From Microbacterium testaceum StLB037 (GTDB lineage: Bacteria > Actinomycetota > Actinomycetes > Actinomycetales > Microbacteriaceae), in NCBI RefSeq assembly GCF_000202635.1, contig NC_015125.1, positions 2,604,001 through 2,668,000 of the forward strand: a stretch of DNA of 64,000 bases. Direction: 5' to 3'. Within the stretch, counting starts at the first letter, position 1; each line of letters opens with the position of its first letter. The translations under genes were made by a program, and so were the position numbers. The notes below the pieces were generated by a model. The model was not told where the DNA came from. It ran no database searches and saw only the letters and a program-made list of their open reading frames with translations. This document shows, in pieces, positions 50,015-58,715 of this stretch.

Positions 50015-51142
50015 ATGGCGGAGGGGCAGACGACGCGGCGACCGACCGTGTACGACGTCGCGAACGAGGCGAACGTCTCGATCGCGTCGGTGTCGTTCGC
50101 GTTCCGTCGTCCCGACAAGCTCAGCGACGCCACGCGCCAGCGGGTGCTCGACGCGGCCCGCCGCTTGGGGTACGCCCCCAGCGGCGCCGCCCGGGGGCTC
50201 GCCCGGGGGCGCACCGGCACGCTCGGCCTGCACGCCTTCGACCTGCTGCTCGAGCGGGCCGACCCCCTCGCCCAGCCGCTGAGCGGCATGCAGTCCCCGC
50301 CGCTGGACACCGGGGGTGTGATCCCCTGGGACCAGACCGACGACGACGTGCTCTCCGACCCGCGCGCGTTCCCGCTGTACGTCGACGAGGTGCAGCGCGG
50401 TTTCGAGCTGGAGTGCTGGGCGCTCGGTCGTCCGGTGATGCTGAGCAGCGGATCGGATGCCGACGTCTCGGTCGCCGACACGGTCGGACGCGTCGACGGG
50501 CTCGCGATCTTTCCCTCCCCGCAGACCGCGCCGACCCTCGCGCGGCACTCCCTCAGCATCCCGATCGTGCTGTTCAGCACCGCGCCCGCGGACGACGCGC
50601 ACCACCGGGTCCGCGTCGACAACGCCCGCGGGATGCGCGCGCTCGTCGCCCATCTCGTGGAGGAGCACTCGGCGACCGACCTCGCCTTCGTGGGACGTCT
50701 GGAGGCGACGGACGCCGTCGAGCGCCGCGACGCGATGGTCGCGGAGCTCGAGGCCCGTGGCATCCGTCCCCGCCCCGAGATCGTCGACGCGACCGTGCGC
50801 GGGGAGGACGACCTCGTGCCGCAGGTGCGCGCGTTGATCGCCGCGGGACGGATGCCGCAGGCCTTCGTCTGCGCGACCGACCAGAACGCGTTCACGCTTC
50901 TCGACGTGCTCGCCGCCGAGGGGGTGCGCGTCCCCGAGGACGTCGCGGTCACCGGCTTCGACGGCACGCTCGGCTCGCGCCTGACCACTCCGCCGTTGAC
51001 GACCGTGCGCCAGCCGATGGAGGCGATGGGGCGGGCTGCGGCCAGGATCCTCGCGGGCACGGCCGGCTCGCCGCCGCCGGATGGGGCTTTCGACGTGGTG
51101 TTCGAGCCGCGGGTGCTGGTGCGGGAGAGCTGCGGCTGCTGA
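50015..51142 (+). CDS. LacI-family transcriptional regulator
   Basis: 375 residues. The N-terminal HTH reads TVYDVANEANVSIASVSFAF followed by the hinge-helix segment around LGYAPSGAARGLARG. The C-terminal periplasmic-binding-like domain includes a long variable insert with PPLDTGGVIPWDQ near its start. PEDVAVTGFDGT is the conserved LacI C-terminal stretch. It closes the operon of ABC importer and GH3 genes and probably represses it until an oligosaccharide or glucose derivative binds. The gene ends before a convergent gene and a long inverted repeat. Confidence 0.9.
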   Translation: MAEGQTTRRPTVYDVANEANVSIASVSFAFRRPDKLSDATRQRVLDAARRLGYAPSGAARGLARGRTGTLGLHAFDLLLERADPLAQPLSGMQSPPLDTGGVIPWDQTDDDVLSDPRAFPLYVDEVQRGFELECWALGRPVMLSSGSDADVSVADTVGRVDGLAIFPSPQTAPTLARHSLSIPIVLFSTAPADDAHHRVRVDNARGMRALVAHLVEEHSATDLAFVGRLEATDAVERRDAMVAELEARGIRPRPEIVDATVRGEDDLVPQVRALIAAGRMPQAFVCATDQNAFTLLDVLAAEGVRVPEDVAVTGFDGTLGSRLTTPPLTTVRQPMEAMGRAAARILAGTAGSPPPDGAFDVVFEPRVLVRESCGC

Positions 51143-51165
51143 GCGCCGCGCGTCGTCTTCCCGCC

Positions 51166-51246
51166 GCGACATCGCACGATCCGCGCGAGCGCACACGTGC
51201 CGCGCCGCGCGGATCGGGTGATCTCGTCACGATCGGGTGATGTCGC
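51166..51246. repeat. Intergenic inverted repeat, GATCACACGATC family
   Basis: Arms about 51166-51197 and 51215-51246 pair imperfectly, with GACATCGCACGATC on the left and GATCGGGTGATGTC on the right, plus an inner GATCTCGTCACGATC. It is between the LacI gene and a convergent unknown gene. The layout matches the copies at 4430 and 56957. Confidence 0.6.
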
Positions 51247-51260
51247 GCGCCGGGCTGGGG

Positions 51261-51875
51261 TCAGGCGGCGTTCCACCTCAGCTGCGGGGCACCCAGACCC
51301 GCCCGCACGCCGACGGGATCGGCGACCGGGAACATCGTGACGATCAGCCCGTCGACCGCGTAGGCCAGCGCCGCGGAGCCGTCGGGCACGGGGGCGCCCA
51401 GCGCGATGCGCGCGGTGCGGCCCTCGAACTCCTCGGTCACAGCATCGGAGCGGGCCAGCAGGGTCGAGGCCGCCGCGGTCGCGCGCGACAGGAGCGTCTC
51501 CCCGCCGGCCCAGGGCAGCAGGGCCCCGGTCTCGAGCCCGCACGCGCGCTCCAGCTCGCCCGACAGCCATCGCTCGCGCTTGAGTCCGTAGGGGGTGGGC
51601 GTCGTCGAGAGCAGGTAGCCGTAGACGTGCAGCACCCCGGCGTTGCCGATCGGCCACTCCGCCGTGAGCCCCGCACGCTCGTGCAGCTCATCGAACACCG
51701 CCCGGGGGAGCACCGCCGCCCCGACGTTCTCGTCGATCACGGTCGAGCGTCCCCACGCGGCGAAGCGCCCGGCCGCGCGGTCCTCGGCGAGGGCGGCGGC
51801 GAGCCAGGGAAGGGAGTCGATCGCGGCCGCGGGGTCGGTCGCGGCGAGGTGCGCGGCGGTGTCGAGGGTCTGCAC
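51261..51875 (-). CDS. Unknown protein divergent from the Phn-type importer operon
   Basis: 204 residues from GTG; on the coding strand TAGCGT lies six bases before it (leaderless). The middle segment has IGNAGVLHVYGYLLSTTPTP and YGLKRERWLSGELERACGLE, and the end has ALAYAVDGLIVTMFPVADP. I do not recognise the family. It is divergent from the HAD/Phn-type ABC operon across a region with two TGGAC-N5-GTCCA palindromes, so it may share regulation with that operon. A hydrolase or sugar-phosphate sensing role is only a guess. Confidence 0.6.
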   Translation of the reverse strand: MQTLDTAAHLAATDPAAAIDSLPWLAAALAEDRAAGRFAAWGRSTVIDENVGAAVLPRAVFDELHERAGLTAEWPIGNAGVLHVYGYLLSTTPTPYGLKRERWLSGELERACGLETGALLPWAGGETLLSRATAAASTLLARSDAVTEEFEGRTARIALGAPVPDGSAALAYAVDGLIVTMFPVADPVGVRAGLGAPQLRWNAA

Positions 51876-51926
51876 CGCTCCACGCTACGACGCTCCCGCG
51901 CATCGTTTACACGGCGTTCATCTGAC

Positions 51927-51974
51927 GTGGACATCCCGTCCACATTTGGCGCGCATCATGGACGCAACGTCCAC
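51927..51974. promoter_or_regulatory. Two TGGAC-N5-GTCCA operators in a divergent promoter region
   Basis: GTGGAC-N5-GTCCAC at 51927-51943 and ATGGAC-N5-GTCCAC at 51958-51974; the centres are 31 bases apart, about three helical turns. Both lie between the divergent unknown gene and the HAD/Phn-type operon. The RpiR-type regulator at the end of the operon is the likely ligand. Confidence 0.6.
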
Positions 51975-51987
51975 GACAGGAGCTTCC

Positions 51988-52650
51988 GTGCCTCGCCCCG
52001 TCCTCATTCTCGACTTCGACGGTACCGTCGCCCTCGGCGACGGCCCCCTCCTGGCCTATGCCCGCGCGGTCGCCGCGCACGCGGCATCCGCCGATGCCCT
52101 CGTCACCGCCGTGGCCGCTCACCTCGCGGCCCCCTCGGCCGACGCGATCGACGGCTACGACGTCGTCCGCCGCGTCGCTGTCGCGGAGGGGATCGGCGAG
52201 GACGCCCTCGCCGCCGCCTACACGGCGAGCCGCGCGCAGCTCGGCACGGACGAGGCCCCGGTCACGGTCGCCGCCGGGCTCGCGTCCTTCCTCCGGACCA
52301 CGGATGCCGAACGCCTCCTCGTCACGAACGCCCCGGCCACGCGGCTCGACGCGGCCCTCGCCTCCCTGGGCCTCGAGGGACTGTTCGACCGCATCATCAC
52401 CGACGCCGCCAAGCCCGCGGGGCTCGAGACACTGCTCGACTCCCTCGACGAGGACGTGCCCGTCCTCGCGGTCGGCGACGTATGGCGCAACGATCTCGCG
52501 CCGGCGCACGCCCGCGGCCACGCCACGGCCCTCGTCGGCGGCTACCCCGACCCCACCGCCGACCCGACCTACCGGGCCGCGACCCTCGACGAGCTGCTTC
52601 CCGCGCTCGCCGAGTGGGTCGCGACGGCCCACGTCCCTTTCTCCGCCTGA
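51988..52650 (+). CDS. HAD-superfamily phosphatase
   Basis: 220 residues from GTG with AGGAG six bases upstream; a longer frame exists but would run through the operator region. LILDFDGTV is HAD motif I (Asp nucleophile), VTNAPATR motif II, a lysine in ITDAAKPAG motif III, and [12 protein letters not shown] motif IV. The small cap lies after motif I. It belongs to the phosphoglycolate/beta-phosphoglucomutase-like group. As first gene of a PhnCDE-type operon it could dephosphorylate the imported compound or act as a phosphonatase; the latter would need a cap lysine I cannot confirm. Confidence 0.83.
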   Translation: MPRPVLILDFDGTVALGDGPLLAYARAVAAHAASADALVTAVAAHLAAPSADAIDGYDVVRRVAVAEGIGEDALAAAYTASRAQLGTDEAPVTVAAGLASFLRTTDAERLLVTNAPATRLDAALASLGLEGLFDRIITDAAKPAGLETLLDSLDEDVPVLAVGDVWRNDLAPAHARGHATALVGGYPDPTADPTYRAATLDELLPALAEWVATAHVPFSA

Positions 52651-52676
52651 TCTCCACCCGACCCGCAGAAGGAATC

Positions 52677-53651
52677 ATGAACACTCGTCGTCTCCGCCTC
52701 GCCACGGCCCTCGCCGCGGCAGCCCTCGCCACCGTCTCCCTCGCCGGGTGCTCCGGCGCCGCGGGCGCCGCATCCGAGCCCGCCGCCGACCCCAGCTCGC
52801 TCGTGCTCGCCCTCGTCCCCTCGCAGGACCAGGCGAACCTCGTCGACACCGCGAAGCCCCTCACCGACATGCTCACCGAGAAGCTCGGCATCCCGGTCAC
52901 CGGCGTCGTCTCGAAGGACTACCAGGCCGCCGTCGAAGCCATGGGCGCGGGCCAGGCGCAGATCGGCTTCCTCCCGTCGCTGCAGCTGTGGCAGGCCAAC
53001 GACCGCTACGGCGCCTCGGTCGTGCTCCAGACCGAGCGCAACGGCAACATCACCTACCCCGGCCAGTTCATGACGAACAACCCCGACAAGTACTGCTCGA
53101 CACCCGTCGTGGAGCGCGACGGCATGAGCTTCTGCAACGGCGCCGACGCGCTGAAGGGCCCGGCCGGGCTCGACTCGATCACCAAGATCGCCGGGGCCAA
53201 GGTGGCCGTGCTCGGACCCGGCTCGCCCGCCGGCTACATCTACCCGATGCTCGCGCTGAAGGAGGCCGGCGTCGACATCGACAACGGCTTCCAGAAGGTG
53301 CCCGTCACCGCCAACGACGCCTCCGTGCTCGCGGTCTACAACGGCGACGCCGAGGTCGGCTTCAGCTTCTGGGACGCGCGCACGCTCGTGCAGAAGGACA
53401 AGCCCGACGTGGGCCAGAAGGTCGTCGTCTTCGGCCTGACCAACGAGATCCCCAACGACGGCGTCGCGGTGTCGAAGGACCTCTCGCCCGAGCTGCAGAA
53501 GAAGATCTCGACCGCGCTCGAGGAGTACTCGACCACCGACGAAGGCTCCGCCGCCCTCAAGGCCGTCTACTCGATCACCAAGCTCGCCCCGGCCGACCCG
53601 TCCTCGCTCGACGTCGTCGCCCGTGCCGCGCAGGAGCTCGGACTCCAGTGA
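52677..53651 (+). CDS. phnD: PhnD-like phosphonate/phosphite-type substrate-binding lipoprotein
   Basis: 324 residues; AGAAGGAATC precedes the ATG. The lipobox LAGC (Cys25) anchors it. [20 protein letters not shown] and [19 protein letters not shown] fit the PhnD-type binding proteins for phosphonates and related oxyanions. Fifteen or so residues of low-complexity Ala/Ser follow the lipobox. The ATPase gene overlaps its stop, and two permeases follow, so this is a full importer. The substrate could be a phosphonate, phosphate ester or sugar phosphate; no C-P lyase genes are nearby. Confidence 0.87.
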   Translation: MNTRRLRLATALAAAALATVSLAGCSGAAGAASEPAADPSSLVLALVPSQDQANLVDTAKPLTDMLTEKLGIPVTGVVSKDYQAAVEAMGAGQAQIGFLPSLQLWQANDRYGASVVLQTERNGNITYPGQFMTNNPDKYCSTPVVERDGMSFCNGADALKGPAGLDSITKIAGAKVAVLGPGSPAGYIYPMLALKEAGVDIDNGFQKVPVTANDASVLAVYNGDAEVGFSFWDARTLVQKDKPDVGQKVVVFGLTNEIPNDGVAVSKDLSPELQKKISTALEEYSTTDEGSAALKAVYSITKLAPADPSSLDVVARAAQELGLQ

Positions 53652-54466
53652 CCACCGGTTCTGCGACCCGGGGCGTCGAGGTTCAGACCTCGGCGCCCTG
53701 GGGCATCCGTCTCGACGGTGTGTCGGTGCGCTACCCCAACGGCACGATGGGGCTGCGCGACGTCAGCGTCGACATCGCCCCGGGCGACCTCGTCGCCGTC
53801 GTGGGGCTCTCGGGCTCGGGCAAGTCGACGCTCATCCGCACGATCAACGGTCTCGTGCCCGCGACCTCGGGCACGGTCGAGGTCGGCGGACGCCGCATCG
53901 ACGGTGCGTCCGGGCGACGGCTGCGCGAGACGCGCGGGCACATCGGCATGGTGTTCCAGAGCTTCAACCTCGCGGGACGCACGAGCGTGCTGAACAACGT
54001 GCTCGTCGGCCGCCTCGCGCACACCCCGCTGTGGCGCACGCTGCTCGGCGCGTACCGACCCGAGGACCGGCAGCTCGCGTTCGAGGCCCTCGACCGCGTC
54101 GGCATGCTGCCCAAGGTCTGGGACCGCGCCTCGGCCCTCTCCGGCGGCCAGCAGCAGCGCGTCGCGATCGCCCGCGCCCTCACCCAGCAGCCGCGGATCG
54201 TGCTCGCCGACGAACCCGTCGCGAGCCTCGATCCGCCCACGGCCCGCGGCGTGATGAACGACCTGCGCCGTATCAACGAAGACCTCGGCATCACGGTGCT
54301 CGTCAACCTGCACCTGCTCGACCTCGCTCGCGAGTACGGCACCCGCATGATCGGCATGCGCGCCGGAGAGATCGTCTACGACGGGCCCGCGGCATCCGCC
54401 ACCGACGCCGACTTCGCCGAGATCTACGGGCGCTCCGTGACCGCCGCCGACAGGCTCGACCGATGA
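53648..54466 (+). CDS. phnC: Phosphonate-type ABC transporter ATP-binding protein
   Basis: 272 residues from a GTG overlapping the phnD stop. GLSGSGKST is Walker [16 protein letters not shown] the ABC signature, and [12 protein letters not shown] the Walker B segment. The stretch [20 protein letters not shown] resembles PhnC's Q-loop region (NLVxRLxVLxNVL). It powers uptake with the two PhnE-like permeases that follow. The gene is coupled to both neighbours by 4-base overlaps. Confidence 0.9.
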   Translation: MTTGSATRGVEVQTSAPWGIRLDGVSVRYPNGTMGLRDVSVDIAPGDLVAVVGLSGSGKSTLIRTINGLVPATSGTVEVGGRRIDGASGRRLRETRGHIGMVFQSFNLAGRTSVLNNVLVGRLAHTPLWRTLLGAYRPEDRQLAFEALDRVGMLPKVWDRASALSGGQQQRVAIARALTQQPRIVLADEPVASLDPPTARGVMNDLRRINEDLGITVLVNLHLLDLAREYGTRMIGMRAGEIVYDGPAASATDADFAEIYGRSVTAADRLDR

Positions 54467-55257
54467 CCTCGCTCACCGTGCCCCCGCGTCCGAAGGGACG
54501 ATGGATGCCGTGGACCGTCGCGCTCGTGATCGTCGCGGTCACGGTGGTCATGTGCCTGCCGGGACTCGGCGTCGGTCTCGACGTCGCCGCGATCGCGCGC
54601 AACTGGCAGCAGGGGGCGCTCCGCATCGTCGAGCTGCTCACCCCCGACTGGACCTTCTTCCCGCGCACGGTCGGACCGATCCTCGAGACGCTGCAGATGG
54701 CGGTCATCGGCACGGCGGTGGGCGCGGCGATCTCGCTGCCGGTGAGCTTCTGGGCGGCCCGGCCGACCAACCCCTTCACCCCGACGCGGGCGCTCGTGCG
54801 CGGCATCCTGAACGTCATCCGCGCCGTTCCCGAACTCGTCTACGCGGCGGTGCTCGTCGCGATGGTCGGGGTCGGAGCGCTGCCGGGCATCCTCGCGCTC
54901 GTGCTGTTCAACGTCGGCATCGTCGTCAAGCTCGTGTCGGAGTCGATCGACGCCACCGATGCCGGCCCGCTCGAGGCCGGACGCGCCGCCGGCGGGACCC
55001 AGGCGCAGATCAACCGCACGATCGCCCTGCCCGACACCTGGCCGACGTTCGTGTCGCAGACGCTGTACGTCTTCGAGCTGAACGTCCGCGCCTCCACGGT
55101 GCTCGGTCTCGTCGGCGCGGGCGGCATCGGCCTCCTCATCGACGCCGTGCGCACCTACTACCGCTACGACCAGCTGTCGCTCGTCATCCTCGAGATCCTC
55201 GTGATCGTCGTGGTGCTCGACACCGTCAGCGACGCGATCCGCCGGAGGCTCGTATGA
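54463..55257 (+). CDS. phnE: Phosphonate-type ABC transporter permease 1
   Basis: 264 residues; ATGA overlap with the ATPase gene. Six membrane helices are visible, and [20 protein letters not shown] is the EAA loop. [18 protein letters not shown] is the conserved PhnE C-terminal block. It pairs with the next permease as a heterodimer. PhnE pairs are common in this transporter family. Confidence 0.9.
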   Translation: MTSLTVPPRPKGRWMPWTVALVIVAVTVVMCLPGLGVGLDVAAIARNWQQGALRIVELLTPDWTFFPRTVGPILETLQMAVIGTAVGAAISLPVSFWAARPTNPFTPTRALVRGILNVIRAVPELVYAAVLVAMVGVGALPGILALVLFNVGIVVKLVSESIDATDAGPLEAGRAAGGTQAQINRTIALPDTWPTFVSQTLYVFELNVRASTVLGLVGAGGIGLLIDAVRTYYRYDQLSLVILEILVIVVVLDTVSDAIRRRLV

Positions 55258-56078
55258 CCGTCCTCGCTCCCTCTCCGGTCACCGCCCCCGCCGTGCCTCC
55301 GCGCCGCCGGAACCCTGTGCGGCTGATCGCCGGCCTCGTCGTCACGGTCGTCGTCGTGGCCGCGTTCTGGTCGGCCGACATCACCTGGTCGCGCCTGGGC
55401 GAACTCCCCGCCGAGATCGTGCGCTACCTCGGGCTCATGTTCCTCTCGCCGAACTGGGCGAAGCTCCCTGAAGCGCTGTGGCAGACCTGGCGCAGCGTCG
55501 AGATGGCGTGGATCGGCACGGTGCTCGGCATCCTGATCGCCACCCCGCTCTCGCTGATCGCGGCGCGCGGTTTCGGGCCGGCGCCCGTGCGCGTCGCCCT
55601 GCGTTTCGTCTTCTCGCTCGTGCGGGCCGTGCCCGAACTCGTCTTCGCGATCATCATCCTGTCGGTCACCGGACTCACCCCTCTCACCGGGGCGCTCGCC
55701 CTGGCCGTCGGGGGAGTGGGCACGCTCGGCAAGTGGGGCTACGAGGCGGTCGAGAACGTCGCCCCCGGTCCCATCGAGGCGTCCCGGGCCGCGGGCGGAT
55801 CGACCGCTCAGGTCTTGCGCTGGGGCGTGTGGCCGCAGGCGGCGCCGACGTTCTTCTCGTTCTGGCTTTACCGCTTCGAGATCAACGTGCGCGCCTCGGC
55901 CGTCCTGGGCCTCATCGGCGTCGGCGGGATCGGCGACATGCTCACCTCGTACACCCAGTACCGTGAGTGGTCGACGGTGGGCATGCTCCTCATCGTCGTG
56001 GTCGTCGTCACCGTCGCGATCGACGCCGTGTCGGGCCGCATCCGCCGACGCATTATGGAGGGTCCCCGTGTCCGCTGA
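55254..56078 (+). CDS. phnE: Phosphonate-type ABC transporter permease 2
   Basis: 274 residues; ATGA overlap with permease 1. EASRAAGGSTAQVLRWGVWP is its EAA loop and INVRASAVLGLIGVGGIGDM the PhnE block. Six helices follow a basic proline-rich tail. Its 3' end overlaps the start of the regulator gene by 11 bases, so the regulator is part of the same operon. Confidence 0.9.
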   Translation: MTVLAPSPVTAPAVPPRRRNPVRLIAGLVVTVVVVAAFWSADITWSRLGELPAEIVRYLGLMFLSPNWAKLPEALWQTWRSVEMAWIGTVLGILIATPLSLIAARGFGPAPVRVALRFVFSLVRAVPELVFAIIILSVTGLTPLTGALALAVGGVGTLGKWGYEAVENVAPGPIEASRAAGGSTAQVLRWGVWPQAAPTFFSFWLYRFEINVRASAVLGLIGVGGIGDMLTSYTQYREWSTVGMLLIVVVVVTVAIDAVSGRIRRRIMEGPRVR

Positions 56079-56916
56079 GGTGCCCGTCACCGCGCGCATC
56101 GCCGCGGTGCGCAACTCCCTGCAGCCGAGCGAGCGCCGGGTCGCCGACCTCATCGTCGACGAACCGGATGCCGTCATCGAGCTCACCGCGCAGCAGATCG
56201 CCGACCGCGTGGGTGTGGGACGCTCCTCGGTCGTGCGCGCCTGTCAGACCTTCGGCTACCGCGGATACCCGCAGCTGCGCGTGGCGCTCGCCGCCGAGCG
56301 GGGGCGCCGCGCGGTGGCCCCGGCCACGGCGGACGGTCCGCTCGGCGGCATCCGGTCCGCGATCGATCGCATCGCCGACGACCTGCGGGCGGTCACGAGC
56401 CTGCTGGATGCCGAGGCGGTCTTCGAGGCCGTCACCGCCGTCGTCGCCGCCCGGCGGCTGCTGGTCGTGGCGAGCGGCCTCTCCGCGCCGGTCGCCACCG
56501 ACCTGGCGATGCGCCTGACCGCGGTGGGCCGCCCGGCCGAGACCGTCGGCGACCCGATCGGGCAGCAGATCGCGGCCCGGCACCTCGCTCCCGACGACGT
56601 CTGCGTCGTCATCAGCGGCTCGGGGGCGAACGAGGCGAGCCTGCGGGCGGCCTCCGCGGCGCGCGCCGCGGGAGCGCGGGTGATCGCGCTGACGTCGTTC
56701 TCGGCCTCGCCGCTGACCGAGCGCGCCGACCTCTCCCTCGTGCTCGCCTCGGGCGGGTCCTTCCGCGATGAGCTCGAGCACACCTCCCGCATCGCCCACG
56801 CGGTGTTCGCCGAGGCCTTCGTCGACGCCGTGGCCGCCGCGCGCGCCGACGACTCCGCCCTCGCCCGCTCCCGCGTGCTCGAGATCCTCTCCGACAACCT
56901 GGGCGACGCCGGCTGA
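56068..56916 (+). CDS. RpiR/MurR-type regulator (HTH + SIS domain)
   Basis: 282 residues from GTG with GGAGGG upstream. The N-terminal HTH is LTAQQIADRVGVGRSSVVRACQ, residues about 38-60, as in RpiR proteins. From about 110 the SIS (sugar isomerase) domain has LLVVASGLSAPVATDLAMRL and CVVISGSGANEASLRAASA. SIS domains bind phosphosugars. Its inclusion in a PhnCDE-type operon points to a phosphorylated sugar or inositol-type substrate rather than a simple phosphonate. The paired operators at 51927-51974 are probable targets. Confidence 0.88.
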   Translation: MSAEVPVTARIAAVRNSLQPSERRVADLIVDEPDAVIELTAQQIADRVGVGRSSVVRACQTFGYRGYPQLRVALAAERGRRAVAPATADGPLGGIRSAIDRIADDLRAVTSLLDAEAVFEAVTAVVAARRLLVVASGLSAPVATDLAMRLTAVGRPAETVGDPIGQQIAARHLAPDDVCVVISGSGANEASLRAASAARAAGARVIALTSFSASPLTERADLSLVLASGGSFRDELEHTSRIAHAVFAEAFVDAVAAARADDSALARSRVLEILSDNLGDAG

Positions 56917-56956
56917 GGTTCCGCCGCCCGGCGCCCGGCGCCCGGCGCTCGCCGCC

Positions 56957-57033
56957 GAGATCACACGATCCGCGCGAGCGCACGCGCAATCGCCGGCGCA
57001 GGGCGTGTGCGCTCGTCACGATCGTGTGATCTC
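56957..57033. repeat. Intergenic long inverted repeat, GATCACACGATC family
   Basis: Arms 56957-56987 and 57003-57033 pair at 26 of 31 positions, with GAGATCACACGATC and its complement at the outer ends and CGAGCGCAC inside. It lies between convergent genes (RpiR and PucR types). It shares the outer core with the copy at 4430-4506. Confidence 0.7.
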
Positions 57034-57087
57034 GCGCGTGCGGGGACGCGGCCGCCGGAGCGCGCCGCCGGGGACGCGCCCGTCCCG

Positions 57088-58623
57088 CTACTCCGCCAGC
57101 CGCAGTGCGGCCCACAACTCCGCTCGCGCGGCGAACGACGACAGGTCGCGACCGACCACCCGCTCGGCCTGCGCGATGCGCGCGCGCACGGTGTGGCGAT
57201 GGATGCCGAGCGCCTGAGCCGTCGCCTCGTGCGAGCAGTCGTGTGCGAGCCAGGCGTCGAGCGTCTCCACGAGAGCGGACCCCTGCTCGACGTCGTACCG
57301 CCGGAGCGGCGCGAGGGCCCCGGCCGCGACGGTGCGCGCGGCCTCCGAGCCGAGCGCCGCGATCAGCCCCGCCCGAGCCGTGTCGGTGAAGTCGGCGACC
57401 CCGGGCGCGGCCGTACGGTCGCGGGCCGTGCGGGCCTGCGTGAGTGCGCGCGAGAACCCGTCGTAACCGGTGGGGGCCGAGCAGCCGACCACGGTCTCGA
57501 ACCGGTCGGCGATCTCGTCGAGCAGGTCTCTCGCCGTCGCGGGCACCACGACGACCAGTCCGTCGTCGCCCCGACCGAAGAACAGCTCCCCGCGCCTCTC
57601 GTGCGCGCGCATCTCGAGCCACTCGTTCATCGCCGTGGATCGGACGGATGCCGCCGGCGTGAGCGCGACCACGACGGGAGCCGTGGGCAGGGGCCCGAAC
57701 AGATCCCGCGCGGCGCGGCGGGCGAGCGCGGGATCATCGCTGCCGAGGGCCTGGATCAGCCCCGCGCGGAAGGTGCCGATCGCCCGGCCGAGCCCGTCCT
57801 GCTGCTCGAGCGCGAGGGCCGCCATCGCCACCACCGCCGTCACGACGCTCCGCGCCTCGTGGTCGAGATCGTCGGCCGCGATCGCGAGCACGCCCCGCAG
57901 GTGCCCGCCGCGCCCGAGCGTCTGCAGGCTCACCGCCGCGTCGTCCGCGTGCAGCGTCGAGGCGGCCCGGGTGCCCCGCCGCAACAGCGTCTCGACCTCC
58001 GCCGTGACCCCCTCGAGGGCGGCGGGGGCGAGCGCCCCCGCGGGGTGCGCCGTCCGCAGGGCGCCAGCCGCGTCGAAGAGCCCGACCCAGCAGCCGAGCT
58101 GCCGAGACAGCTCCGCGAGCGTCGCCGAGAGCCCGTCCGGACGCAGCGCCGCGAGCGACACCGCCCGCTGGGCGGCGAGCGACCAGCTCCGCCGCGCGTA
58201 GGCGTCGGCGGCGATCGCTTCGGCCCCGGCCCGGGCCACCGCGATGAAGGGCGTGCGGTAGGGCACCTCGAACAGCGGCATCCCCGCCGCCACGCACGCA
58301 TCCGACAGGGCGGACGGGATGCCGTCGCGCACGACCTCCGTGCCGAAGCCGAGCGCCCGCACGCCCCGGGCCTGCAAGCGCCCGACGTAGGCGGCATAGT
58401 CGGCGGGCGTGGCATCCGCGAACTGCGTTCCGGTCGTGAGGAGGACCAGTCCTTCGCTCAGGAACGGCGTCGGGTCGGCGAGGTCGCTCGAGTGCACCCA
58501 CCGCACGGGCCGGTCGACGCTGCCGGCGGGCAGGGCGGCTTCGTCCACGGCGAGACGCAGGTCCAGATCGCGGCGCGCGAGGAGGGCACGCAGGCTCGGC
58601 GGTGCGACGACGGACTCGGGCAT
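57088..58623 (-). CDS. PucR-family transcriptional regulator
   Basis: 511 residues. The N-terminal domain (VRWVHSSDLADPTPFLSEGL followed by VLLTTG) is the purine-catabolism PucR sensor domain, and the C-terminal domain ends with VETLDAWLAHDCSHEATAQA and LGIHRHTVRARIAQAERVVG, the PucR HTH. It is divergent from the putrescine/GABA operon, with 92 bases between. The protein probably activates that operon in response to a polyamine, GABA or an aldehyde intermediate. This role is inferred from position. Confidence 0.88.
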   Translation of the reverse strand: MPESVVAPPSLRALLARRDLDLRLAVDEAALPAGSVDRPVRWVHSSDLADPTPFLSEGLVLLTTGTQFADATPADYAAYVGRLQARGVRALGFGTEVVRDGIPSALSDACVAAGMPLFEVPYRTPFIAVARAGAEAIAADAYARRSWSLAAQRAVSLAALRPDGLSATLAELSRQLGCWVGLFDAAGALRTAHPAGALAPAALEGVTAEVETLLRRGTRAASTLHADDAAVSLQTLGRGGHLRGVLAIAADDLDHEARSVVTAVVAMAALALEQQDGLGRAIGTFRAGLIQALGSDDPALARRAARDLFGPLPTAPVVVALTPAASVRSTAMNEWLEMRAHERRGELFFGRGDDGLVVVVPATARDLLDEIADRFETVVGCSAPTGYDGFSRALTQARTARDRTAAPGVADFTDTARAGLIAALGSEAARTVAAGALAPLRRYDVEQGSALVETLDAWLAHDCSHEATAQALGIHRHTVRARIAQAERVVGRDLSSFAARAELWAALRLAE

Positions 58624-58630
58624 CGATGCT

Positions 58631-58671
58631 CCTGTACGAGACGTATATGGGGGTGCCTGCGACTGTACAGG
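58631..58671. promoter_or_regulatory. Candidate PucR operator in the divergent promoter region
   Basis: CCTGTAC (58631-58637) and GTACAGG (58665-58671) are exact inverted arms separated by 27 bases, between the PucR gene and the aminotransferase gene. The spacing is long for one dimer and could fit looping or two half-sites. Confidence 0.4.
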
Positions 58672-58715
58672 GGGGAGAGTGCACCGCGTCGCGCGGCGTC
58701 CGTAGCATCGCCGCC

